This document shows, one piece after another, positions 55,822 to 64,000 of a stretch of 64,000 bases of DNA (position 1 is the stretch's first letter; each line of letters opens with the position of its first letter). Where the stretch lies: positions 1 through 64,000 of IMG/VR virus record IMGVR_UViG_3300035703_000033, one strand, 5' to 3'. The stretch is from a virus. The notes under the pieces are model-generated. The model searched no databases. It saw only the letters and a list, made by a program, of their open reading frames with translations, and was not told where the DNA came from. The position numbers and the translations under genes are program-made.

Positions 55822-56593
55822 TTTTTTATTTGTAAATGTTGCTAGCGGTTTAGAGCCATTAATGCAGTCACCGCAGCATAGCCATATTAAGCAATCAATG
55901 GTTGCTCAAATTTCTGCTGCAGTCTATTATCAAGCTAAAGTATTAGAAAAATTAGAAGACAGCGAAAGCTTTAAAAGACAATTTAGAACTGTTATATTTA
56001 ATCAGATTGAAAAAGAGTTTGGTCAGTATATAGATGCAAAAGCTAGAACAAGTCCAAAATCACTACATCACGTATATGAATGGAAGAAAATTGGACAGCC
56101 AGAGGCTAGGTTATTTAAATTAAATCAGCTAGAAGGGCAAGGCATATCATTTAAAATATCTACAGAACTTCTACCATCAACATCTTTTGTACCAACTGGG
56201 AAGGGAAGACATAGACATGTTTTCTCAAATAAGGCAGAGGTTATGGAAGCTGGAAAACCAGTTATAATTTCACCTAAGTATTCAGAAAGATTAGTTTTTG
56301 AAATAGATGGAAATACTGTTTATATGCCTAAAGGTGCATCTGTAACTGTTAATAGACCTGGAGGACCAGGAGCTACAAATCAATTCTACCTAGCAACTAA
56401 TCAATATTTCAAAAGTAATATGGTAAACTTAGCTATAAAGAACTCTGGTTTTCAAAGATTATTTACTGCATCTTTAAAGAAAGCAATGTCTGTTCCATCA
56501 GATATTAGAACTGTGAAATATAAGTTTAGTCCAAATATGATTAAAAGCCAGGCTGACTTTGCAGTAAATGCAGCATTCGGAGGTGTAATGTGA
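55811..56593 (+). CDS. minor tail/neck protein (TTG start)
   Basis: 260 residues starting at TTG 55811. GRHRHVFSNKAEV and VNAAFGG are seen; gp10-type neck protein is possible. Order suggests head-tail interface. Confidence 0.55.
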   Translation: MASNFLFVNVASGLEPLMQSPQHSHIKQSMVAQISAAVYYQAKVLEKLEDSESFKRQFRTVIFNQIEKEFGQYIDAKARTSPKSLHHVYEWKKIGQPEARLFKLNQLEGQGISFKISTELLPSTSFVPTGKGRHRHVFSNKAEVMEAGKPVIISPKYSERLVFEIDGNTVYMPKGASVTVNRPGGPGATNQFYLATNQYFKSNMVNLAIKNSGFQRLFTASLKKAMSVPSDIRTVKYKFSPNMIKSQADFAVNAAFGGVM

Positions 56594-57102
56594 GTCCAAA
56601 TTATAATATAGACTCAATGTATGAGATTAGAAAGTTCTTGTGGCAAGGGCTGCAAGATGCTAATTTAATAGATGCCGATGACTACTATAGCGATAACCTT
56701 GGCGAGGCTATAAACCCAATTATTCCAGTACAACAGCTTGCAGAAATGAATCAGTTTTTGAGCGGGAAAACTCATATTGTTTATGACAAAATAGGAATGT
56801 CTTATGAGCAAAATTGGTTGATATGCTGCGAGCAATTATTATTTACGATATATTCTACAGATTTTGCAGAGATAAATAGAATTAGAAATTACATGCTGGA
56901 CCAGTTCAGACGCATGGATGAGTCGGCAAGAGATCTTAATTATTGGGAAGATGTTTCAGATATGGTTAAATTCCATAGCATATTTGTTGCAGACATATCT
57001 CCTACAGCCCCTTCAGAGGAGCTACAAGGCTTTCTGGCAGCCGATGTCATACTTGAGGTCAAATACTCTAGGATAACAGACCTAAACGGCAGATTTGCTT
57101 AA
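56590..57102 (+). CDS. tail terminator-like protein (GTG start)
   Basis: 170 residues, GTG start in an ATGTGA-type overlap. Alpha/beta with EQNWLICCEQLLFTIYS; position just before the major tail protein matches a tail completion protein. Confidence 0.6.
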   Translation: MSPNYNIDSMYEIRKFLWQGLQDANLIDADDYYSDNLGEAINPIIPVQQLAEMNQFLSGKTHIVYDKIGMSYEQNWLICCEQLLFTIYSTDFAEINRIRNYMLDQFRRMDESARDLNYWEDVSDMVKFHSIFVADISPTAPSEELQGFLAADVILEVKYSRITDLNGRFA

Positions 57103-57205
57103 ATTGCTTTAGGCAACTGAATATTGTAAAATTATCTATAGAGGAAAGGGCCTAGCCAGCCACTTTATATATATATAAATAATTTCATGAAATAGGAGGA
57201 AACTC

Positions 57206-57931
57206 ATGGCACAAGCAGTAGGTAATGCAAGAAATATTCTTGTTGGTGCTTCACCATTGTTCCTATCAACACTAGATTCCACAGCAGCAGGTTATGATGC
57301 AGACATGGAAGCTGGAGTTGCTAAAGCAGGCACAGTTGGTGGAAATAATAAGGTCCCAGCATTTGCTTCAGGTGTATCTTATACAGATACACTAAACGCA
57401 CAGGATGCTAGATTTGGCGATGACGGAGCATACCGTAACGTTGGTTACACAAATAACGGTCTTCAGATCACCTATAACCCAACATATGATTCTGTAACTG
57501 TTGACCAGCTTCTTGATACAGCTAAGCTGTTCAAGTCTGCGATGGAAGTTATGATTGCAACAGAAATGTCCGAAGGTACTCTAGAGAACGTTCTAGTCGT
57601 TTTCGGTCAAGGAAGAAGCACTCTAGACGAGTCAGATGGAACAAAGGATGTTTTAGGTTTGGAAGCAGGTGCACTAGGTGCAGCTCCAACAGAGCGTCAA
57701 TTAATTGCAGTTGGACAAGCTCCAGGAACTGACGTTGAAGGTAATACAATTACAAGAACAGAGCGTGTATATTATGCACGTCGTGTTCTTTCAGTACAGC
57801 AGTCACAGTTCTCTTTGGCTCGTACAGCTCCAACTACATTCCCAGTAACATTCCGTCTTCTACCATCTGGTGACGCAGCTCACGCAGGTAAGGAATACGG
57901 TTTAATTATTGACCGTGTAGTTACAGCTTAA
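57206..57931 (+). CDS. major tail tube protein
   Basis: 241 residues with an AGGAGG site and highly biased codons, consistent with abundant structural protein. VTFRLLPSGDAAHAGKEYG and the position before the chaperones identify it as the major tail subunit. Confidence 0.78.
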   Translation: MAQAVGNARNILVGASPLFLSTLDSTAAGYDADMEAGVAKAGTVGGNNKVPAFASGVSYTDTLNAQDARFGDDGAYRNVGYTNNGLQITYNPTYDSVTVDQLLDTAKLFKSAMEVMIATEMSEGTLENVLVVFGQGRSTLDESDGTKDVLGLEAGALGAAPTERQLIAVGQAPGTDVEGNTITRTERVYYARRVLSVQQSQFSLARTAPTTFPVTFRLLPSGDAAHAGKEYGLIIDRVVTA

Positions 57932-57952
57932 TAATTAATTTTAATTATTAAA

Positions 57953-57978
57953 TAAAGCCCCCAGAAATGGGGGCTTTA
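57953..57978 (+). terminator. rho-independent terminator
   Basis: Perfect 10-bp stem of TAAAGCCCCC and GGGGGCTTTA with a six-base loop, after the major tail gene. Confidence 0.8.
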
Positions 57979-58003
57979 TACTTGTAACCGTATAATCCTT
58001 ATG

Positions 58004-58009
58004 TTATAA
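58004..58009 (+). promoter_or_regulatory. extended -10 promoter
   Basis: TGT-TATAAT just downstream of the terminator; AAAGGAGG follows before the TTG start at 58037. It would restart transcription for the chaperone and tape measure genes. Confidence 0.6.
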
Positions 58010-58036
58010 TAATTGAGACAGCCAAAGGAGGATAAA

Positions 58037-58363
58037 TTGGCAACTACGGTATATAATACAGAAGAAATTGTATTACAAAATGGAAATAAGGTAACACTTA
58101 AGCCATTAACTATTAAGCAGTTAAGAAAGTTTATGGTGGTAGTAAATAAGCTATCAGAAACAACTACAGAAGATGAAAGCCTCAGTACATTATTAGAGGC
58201 ATGTTCAATTGCATTAGAAAAGCAATTAGATGATGTTTCGACTGAAACATTAGAAGACATTTTGGACGTTCCAACTATTAACCGCATCCTAGAAGTATGT
58301 GGAGGAATTAAGATGGACGACCCAAACCTTCTAGCGGCGGCGGTTCTGGCTGGTCAGAACTAG
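58037..58363 (+). CDS. tail assembly chaperone G (upstream frame, TTG start)
   Basis: 108 residues, starting at TTG 58037 six bases after AGGAGG. IVLQNGNKVTLKPLTIKQLRKF is typical of tail chaperones. A slippery CCCAAAC lies near the 3' end, so a fraction of ribosomes would make a longer G-T product. Confidence 0.75.
   Translation: MATTVYNTEEIVLQNGNKVTLKPLTIKQLRKFMVVVNKLSETTTEDESLSTLLEACSIALEKQLDDVSTETLEDILDVPTINRILEVCGGIKMDDPNLLAAAVLAGQN
58321..58327 (+). promoter_or_regulatory. -1 ribosomal frameshift site CCCAAAC
   Basis: In-frame X-XXY-YYZ heptamer (C CCA AAC). Slippage by -1 leads through K-P-S-S-G-G-G-S-G-W into the downstream open frame and past the G stop codon at 58361. Confidence 0.75.
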
Positions 58364-58692
58364 ACCTTGCCGCATTGGAAGGAGAGATCTTTCTTCTCGG
58401 ACATTGGAAAAATTACGAGGAGCTAGAAGAAAATCTCTCAATGCCAGAGTTAATACAAACAATTAAGTCTATGCAAAAAACTGAAGAAGAAAAAAGAAAA
58501 TTCTTAGCTTCGCTTCAAGGTATAAACTTAAATGAAGAAGAAAATAAAGATGCTTTAACTTTTGAAGATGTCAAAAGAAGAGCTCTTGGAATAAATGCTT
58601 CAGGAGATGACGTAGTTTCACTTCAAGGAAGTTTTGCACAAGAGTCTGGTTTTGGAATTGGTATGGGGTTAGGGTATAGTAGGAGTAATTAG
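58329..58692 (+). CDS. tail assembly chaperone T extension (by -1 frameshift)
   Basis: About 120 residues reached by frameshift from the G gene; an internal TTG at 58375 could also be used but has no need to be. Glu/Lys-rich helices, with LLGHWKNYEELEENL. It should coat the tape measure protein during tail assembly. Confidence 0.72.
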
Positions 58693-61600
58693 TGGCTGAA
58701 GAAAATATTATCACTAATATTACGGCAAGGGCTGACTTCTCAAGTCTTATAAAAGATTTGAATAGGGTAACGGCCTCATTGTCGTCCCTACAGCAAACAG
58801 TTGGCGCAACTAATAAAGCAATCTCTAGTCAAATAGATGCAATCAATAGAGGATTTGCAAATACAGTTAGAAGTACAGGACAGTTTTCTTCACACTATGT
58901 TTCTTTATCTTCAGATGTTGAAAAGTTTGGTAGAAGCCTAGACTCTGGAAGATTAAAACTAAAGGATTATTTTAGAACCTGGCAGGATCATACCAGAACC
59001 TCTGGCGGATTAATTAGAGATCTTGCAAAACAGCAAGTACAATTACAAAATGCAATCCTCCAGCCATTGGGACGAAATGCCCAAGGCTTAATGCAATTTA
59101 ATGTCCATGTTCCAAGAGGGCTTGATGTAATTAAAAATAAAACAGCTCTAACAACACAAGAGCTGAAGATTATGAATAAAGTTGTACAGGATGGAGCAGT
59201 ACAACTTATCAACTGGGGTAAGAATACTCAGTGGGCAGGACGTCAGCTTACAGTAGGTTTAACTCTTCCATTAGCAGCATTTGGTAAAGCTGCAGCAGAT
59301 GCATTTAGAAGTGCAGATCAAGAGTTAACAAGACTAACAAAGGTTTATGGCGATATAGCTGGTGCAACTTCAGCAGAGCTTGGGCAGATTAGAAATGATG
59401 TATCTAAGACTGCAAAAGAACTCGCTTCTAGCATGGGAGTTAATTTTCAAGAAACTATAGCGTTAGCAGCAGACATTGCGGCAACTGGAAAAACTGGAAA
59501 TGAATTATTATCTTCAGTTTCTGAAACAACTAGATTGGCAGTTCTTGGTGAAGTAGATAGACAAGAAGCTATGAAAGCAACTCTTGCAATACAGTCAGCT
59601 TTCAAGTCAAATACAGAAGAGCTTAGCCAGTCAATTAACTTTTTAAACGCAGTAGAAAACCAAACATCAACTACTCTTAATGACCTTGTAGAGGCTATTC
59701 CAAAGGCTGGCCCAGTTATTAAGGGTCTTGGTGGAAGTGTTCAAGATTTAGCTTTATATCTTACAGCAATGCGTGAGGGTGGAGTTTCTGCATCTGAAGG
59801 TGCAAATGCCCTTAAGTCAGCATTAGCTTCTTTAATTAACCCAACTGATGTTGCTGTTGCAAAATTTGAAGGGTTCGGTATAGATCTACTTGGTATTGTA
59901 AATAATAATGCAGGTAATGTAACACAAACTTTGATGTCATTACAAGGTGCATTAGATAAACTTGATCCATTGCAAAAGCAACAGGCAATTGAGCAGTTAT
60001 TTGGTAAGTTCCAATTCTCAAGACTTAATGCATTATTTGAAAACCTAGGAAGACAAGGAAGTCAGACGCTGCAGGTTCTTGATCTTATGAAGGCAAGCGC
60101 AGGAGATTTGGAAAATGTTGCAAGTCGAGAATTAGCAATGGTTACTGAATCAGCAGCAGGTAAATATAAGAGAGCAATAGAATCTCTAAAGGCTGACCTG
60201 GCTGGTGTTGGAGAGCAGTTCCTAAATATAGGAACAACAATAGTAACTGTATTAGATAATATTATTGATTTTGGTAAAAAGCTTCCAGAGCCACTTAAAA
60301 AGATATTAGCTTTTGGAACAGCATTCACTGCTATGGTAGGGCCAGTAATTATGTTAACTGGTTTGCTTGCAAACTTCTTTGGATACATAGTTAAGGGTGT
60401 TTTCCACTTTAAGTCGCTATTTAAGGGTGGAGAGGGATGGAGACTTCTAACTCCAGAAATTTTAGCTGCAGAAAAAGCAGGCTCTTTAGCAGAGCAAACA
60501 TTTTATAGTGATGCACAAGCCGCTACAATATTAAAGAAAGCATTAGCTGATTTATCAATGGAGTATGATGCTCTAGCAGCACGTCTTGCTTCTGGAAAAA
60601 TTTCAGTATCTCCAGCACTAACAACGATGGCTGGCTCAATAATTCAACCAGGATCTCCTGGGTATAGACCAGTAAATCCAAACCATCCTCTTGTTGGCGG
60701 AATGTCAAGCTCTCACTTAAATCCAAGAGACCCAAATAATCCAGCAACCCTATTTGGCCTAGTTCCAGGAGCCACTGGCGTAAATCAGAAAATCGGTAGA
60801 AATCCACAAATTATGATGGAGGAGAGGCTTCCAAATATTGAAGGCTTAACTTCTGTAGGTGGAGTTTCAACTGGAGTTGTAGCATCAGAGGCTGCTAGAT
60901 ATCAGGCACTTATGGCAACACTTGGAATGCAGTCTCAAAAAGAAATTGAAGATTTAAAGAAAACTATTAGAATGGGTGGAGCAGTAAGCTCTCAATTTAT
61001 TCAAACATTTGATGATATTTTGCCTTTAACAACTCAAATAACTCAAAATGTTGCAGCACAGTCAGCAGCAGTAATTGCAGAGCTAAGAGCTGGTAAGTTA
61101 ACTGTTGATCAAGCTAAGGCTCAAATTATTGCATTGAATGCACAACTTGAAGCAGATCTAGGTAGAACAGTAAGCGCATATGCTAGTTCAACTGGAAGAA
61201 GCATAGATTTAACTAGAGTGCCACTAATAGATCAGCCAGTAGTTGATGCAACTGGAAAGTCAAATATGAGAGCATTATTTAGAAAGGGCAGAATGCGTGA
61301 TATCATGCAAGCCCTTGGAAGAGCTACCAGAACAAGAACTATGGGTGCTCCATACAGCATAGAGACTACTAATCTGCCTAAGTTTAATACTGGTGGTCAA
61401 GTTTATGTGTCACCAGGAAGCGTTGTTCCTGGCCCTAACGTTAATGCGGATGTCGTACCAGCAATGCTTACTGCTGGAGAGTTTGTTGTTAATAGAGAAG
61501 CTACAGCAGCTAATTTACCATTACTACAAGCAATTAATGGTCAAGGTTCAAGGGGCCCAGGGTTTAATTTAGGATCTTCAAGAGAAATTAGAAACAGATA

Positions 61601-64000
61601 TTCTGGAAGACAACTGGCACATTTAACAGATGCAATTACTGGAGACACTCTTTCTGTAGATGCAAAAGCTAGACTTATGAGGCAGTTTGGTTTAACTTAT
61701 GATCAAGTTTCTGCACCAAGTACTAGAGTTAATAGCTCTTTATTTGCAGCATATGATAAGTTCTTTAATCAGGGTACAAATGATGGGAATTTAAGTATAA
61801 GTAAAGCAATAGATTATTTAAGTGGTAAGCCAGTATTTGATCCAAAATTTGCAAAAGGTCCAGTGGTTCATAACCCGCTAATAGCATATGAAGGAATGAT
61901 GGCAGACCTTGGAATACCAGTCAAAGACAGACCAGCATTTGCAAGATCGCTAGATGCAGCAATTGTTTCAAGGTTAAAAACTTTAGCAACATCTGGAGCA
62001 GATACTCTTTCAGATTCACCAACAAGACCTGGACAAGTTAAAGCATCCATAATTGGAGATGCCATAACAGATCAGATAGTTAGTTCAAAAGATCCAAGAA
62101 TTATTAAAGCATTAGAAAGATTAAAAACCCCTGGAGAAGTTAGAGTTTATAATCCAAGACGTGGAACAAGTGATAGGTTTTTCCCTAAAGCTACAAGTAG
62201 AATTAGTACGCTTCTTGCATCAATAGTTGCAAAAAGAAGAATGCCTTCAGTATCTGCAGCAGTTGCTGCGGCATTTCCATCAATAAGAACTAAGATTGCA
62301 GATCAGCCAGCAGCGCCAACAAGAAGCACACTACCTAGAGGAACGTTTACCCCTGGAGCATACAGAGGATATTTCCCAAGAAGAAATCGTGGCGGAGTTA
62401 TTGGATATAATTCTGGAGGTTATGTACAAGCATTGAATAATGGCGGAATAAAAACTGATCTTGGAATGCCAACAATGGGTCCTACTGCTCAATGGAGGGG
62501 AGACCATGTTTCTCCTATGCAAAGATTTAAGGGTCAAGGCGGACCAATGATGGCTGGATTCGGATTGCAGATGGCAGGACAAATGATAGGTGGTCAAGCT
62601 GGAAATGCAATGATGTTTGGCGGACTTGCAATGCAACTTTCTCCTTTGTTAGGAATGATGAAGGGTCTCAGCGCTTCAATGATTTCATTTAAGTCTATAG
62701 GAACAGTAGCAATGAGTGCGGTTACTAAGACTGTTGGTGTTCTAAGAGCTGCTCTTGTATTCTTAACGGGACCAGTTGGAGCAACAATTGCAGCATTGAC
62801 AGCAGTATCTATAGTTTTATTAAATATGAAGAAGAATGCAGAAGCAGCTGGAAAAGCAAATAGATTAGCTTTAGGCGGAACTTCTGAATCATTCTCTTCT
62901 GTTGGAATTAAAAATTATAAAACTGTTTCTGACAGACTTAAAGAAATTAATGACCAGATGGAGCTTAATAGGGCAAAGGCAAAATCTATTGCAGATTCAT
63001 ATAATCAAGCAGGCCCTACAGGTGTTACTTTATCAATCAAGCAATTAAATGAAGCAATTAAAAATGCTAAAGCAAATCAAAAAGATTACGTGGACGCATT
63101 TAACTCAATTGATCCTTCTAAGGTAGTATCTTATGCTGCACAGATTAAAGCACAGTTTGTAGCTATGGGAATGAGTGCTGAGCAGGCATCTAATCAAATA
63201 TTTGCAATAATTAAAGCTTCTGAAAAAGCATCTCAAGCATTTTCTGCTGTATCATCTTCAGAATTTAGAAATATTACAAGTCAGGTTACAGCACTTAAAT
63301 CATTATTTACCACAATGGCAAAAGCATCTAGCTCATCTCTATTTAACGCAGAAGAGTTCACACAAGGCTTAGATACGCTAGTATCTTCAGTTCTTGCATA
63401 TAGAGATTCATTAATTGGAACTAAGGATGCTGCACAAAATATATTAGATGAGTCTGATGCAACCAAGAAGGTAATGGATGAGATCAGCAAGGTAAAGAAT
63501 GCCGATGCCCAGCTAGACCAAAAGGTAATTCAAGGACTCAAGGAGCAAAGCTTAACTTATGCAACAATTTTAAATTCAGCAGAAAGCTTAGAGAGTATAA
63601 CTGCAAAAATATTACTATACCAGTCAGGATTATCAAATATAGTTGATTTAGCTGCAATGGGAGCACAGGCTGCAGTTACAATGGCAAAGAATTTATCAGT
63701 AATACAAGGTGGAATTAATAATATTACTGAAAGCACAGATCCAAAACTTAACCCATTATCAGGCTTAGCTGTTTCCATTAATGCAGCTGATAAAGCTCAA
63801 AATGCATTTAATAATAAAATTAAAGCTGCAAAAAAGATGGATGAAGATTATTATAAGAACAAAATCAAGGCAATAGATAAGGTTATAGATAAGCTTCAAG
63901 AAGAAGCAGACGAAAGAATTAAGGCAATTCGTGCAGAACAAGATGCAAGAAATGTAGCCACCGATATACAGCAAGAGCAGCTTAAGTATCAGCAAGCCCT
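58692..64000 (+). CDS. tail tape measure protein (3' end outside window)
   Basis: At least 1769 codons, GTG start overlapping the T stop codon. Early region has alpha-helical LNRVTASLSSLQQTVGA; NWGKNTQWAGRQLTVGLTLPLAAFG and LASSMGVNFQETIALAADIAATG match TP901-type tape measures; hydrophobic stretches occur at about 530-560 and 1310-1370. Gly/Pro-rich linkers separate helical blocks. Its length predicts a long tail. The frame is open to the last base. Confidence 0.85.
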   Translation, partial: MAEENIITNITARADFSSLIKDLNRVTASLSSLQQTVGATNKAISSQIDAINRGFANTVRSTGQFSSHYVSLSSDVEKFGRSLDSGRLKLKDYFRTWQDHTRTSGGLIRDLAKQQVQLQNAILQPLGRNAQGLMQFNVHVPRGLDVIKNKTALTTQELKIMNKVVQDGAVQLINWGKNTQWAGRQLTVGLTLPLAAFGKAAADAFRSADQELTRLTKVYGDIAGATSAELGQIRNDVSKTAKELASSMGVNFQETIALAADIAATGKTGNELLSSVSETTRLAVLGEVDRQEAMKATLAIQSAFKSNTEELSQSINFLNAVENQTSTTLNDLVEAIPKAGPVIKGLGGSVQDLALYLTAMREGGVSASEGANALKSALASLINPTDVAVAKFEGFGIDLLGIVNNNAGNVTQTLMSLQGALDKLDPLQKQQAIEQLFGKFQFSRLNALFENLGRQGSQTLQVLDLMKASAGDLENVASRELAMVTESAAGKYKRAIESLKADLAGVGEQFLNIGTTIVTVLDNIIDFGKKLPEPLKKILAFGTAFTAMVGPVIMLTGLLANFFGYIVKGVFHFKSLFKGGEGWRLLTPEILAAEKAGSLAEQTFYSDAQAATILKKALADLSMEYDALAARLASGKISVSPALTTMAGSIIQPGSPGYRPVNPNHPLVGGMSSSHLNPRDPNNPATLFGLVPGATGVNQKIGRNPQIMMEERLPNIEGLTSVGGVSTGVVASEAARYQALMATLGMQSQKEIEDLKKTIRMGGAVSSQFIQTFDDILPLTTQITQNVAAQSAAVIAELRAGKLTVDQAKAQIIALNAQLEADLGRTVSAYASSTGRSIDLTRVPLIDQPVVDATGKSNMRALFRKGRMRDIMQALGRATRTRTMGAPYSIETTNLPKFNTGGQVYVSPGSVVPGPNVNADVVPAMLTAGEFVVNREATAANLPLLQAINGQGSRGPGFNLGSSREIRNRYSGRQLAHLTDAITGDTLSVDAKARLMRQFGLTYDQVSAPSTRVNSSLFAAYDKFFNQGTNDGNLSISKAIDYLSGKPVFDPKFAKGPVVHNPLIAYEGMMADLGIPVKDRPAFARSLDAAIVSRLKTLATSGADTLSDSPTRPGQVKASIIGDAITDQIVSSKDPRIIKALERLKTPGEVRVYNPRRGTSDRFFPKATSRISTLLASIVAKRRMPSVSAAVAAAFPSIRTKIADQPAAPTRSTLPRGTFTPGAYRGYFPRRNRGGVIGYNSGGYVQALNNGGIKTDLGMPTMGPTAQWRGDHVSPMQRFKGQGGPMMAGFGLQMAGQMIGGQAGNAMMFGGLAMQLSPLLGMMKGLSASMISFKSIGTVAMSAVTKTVGVLRAALVFLTGPVGATIAALTAVSIVLLNMKKNAEAAGKANRLALGGTSESFSSVGIKNYKTVSDRLKEINDQMELNRAKAKSIADSYNQAGPTGVTLSIKQLNEAIKNAKANQKDYVDAFNSIDPSKVVSYAAQIKAQFVAMGMSAEQASNQIFAIIKASEKASQAFSAVSSSEFRNITSQVTALKSLFTTMAKASSSSLFNAEEFTQGLDTLVSSVLAYRDSLIGTKDAAQNILDESDATKKVMDEISKVKNADAQLDQKVIQGLKEQSLTYATILNSAESLESITAKILLYQSGLSNIVDLAAMGAQAAVTMAKNLSVIQGGINNITESTDPKLNPLSGLAVSINAADKAQNAFNNKIKAAKKMDEDYYKNKIKAIDKVIDKLQEEADERIKAIRAEQDARNVATDIQQEQLKYQQA

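Overview
The window is a contiguous piece of a large, AT-rich tailed bacteriophage (siphovirus-type morphogenesis genes) that most likely infects an actinobacterium. The host inference rests on a WhiB-family iron-sulfur regulator (313-627), a miniature Lsr2-like DNA-binding protein (15126-15272), a proteasome/HslV-like Ntn peptidase, cAMP-receptor (Crp/GlxR) type operators, and many leaderless genes whose -10 box sits 6-7 bp before the start codon. The low GC and the secreted surface-type proteins would fit small aquatic actinobacteria, but the host lineage is inference only.

Layout. (1) 1-14248, rightward: many short, tightly overlapping accessory genes. They include WhiB, the Ntn peptidase, a secreted subtilase, a pyrimidine-dimer-glycosylase-like protein, thioredoxin, a secreted Ala-rich surface protein, a KKAPA-repeat basic protein, an SDR oxidoreductase, a full cytochrome P450 and a run of small zinc-finger and membrane proteins. 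(2) 14249-14798: a gene-free convergent junction with 23-bp direct repeats and strong inverted repeats. (3) 14799-25430, leftward: about 30 small genes in about 15 mini-operons, nearly all fired by one repeated promoter type (TTGTCR-like box, 11 bp, TATAAT-like -10) followed by an AACGAAAGG-type ribosome-binding leader. Seven of these units carry a TGTGA-N6-TCACA operator upstream. A tRNA-Asp lies within this block. (4) 25431-26106: a gene-free zone with two strong rightward promoters that appear to make structured non-coding RNAs. (5) 26107-28039: sulfotransferase, tRNA-Ile(UAU) and a 2OG-Fe(II) oxygenase. (6) 28092-29496, leftward: lysis-type cassette with a membrane-anchored transglycosylase-like endolysin. 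(7) 29594-31822: class II ribonucleotide reductase and an EF-hand/holin-like protein.

(8) 31896-40946: an array of receptor-binding or tail-fibre-type proteins ending in a protein with two fibronectin-III-like domains, (FFAPPG)n repeats and a Hint-like C-terminus. (9) 40954-47728: a GNAT-like acetyltransferase, an unknown gene, five apparently intact 2OG-Fe(II) (prolyl-4-hydroxylase-like) oxygenases, one decayed oxygenase paralogue and two DUF6065-like proteins. (10) 47736-64000: LamG-like tail protein, portal, prohead protease/scaffold, major capsid, head-tail connectors, major tail protein, tail assembly chaperones joined by a -1 frameshift at CCCAAAC, and a tape measure protein that runs off the window.

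The most unusual aspects are: the cluster of prolyl-hydroxylase-like enzymes directly downstream of a fibre rich in Pro-Pro-Gly triplets (a possible fibre-modification system); the uniform leftward promoter family with Crp-type operators at roughly helically phased distances; widespread leaderless starts; and the two intergenic RNAs. No terminase, DNA polymerase or integrase is visible in the window, so part of the genome lies outside it.
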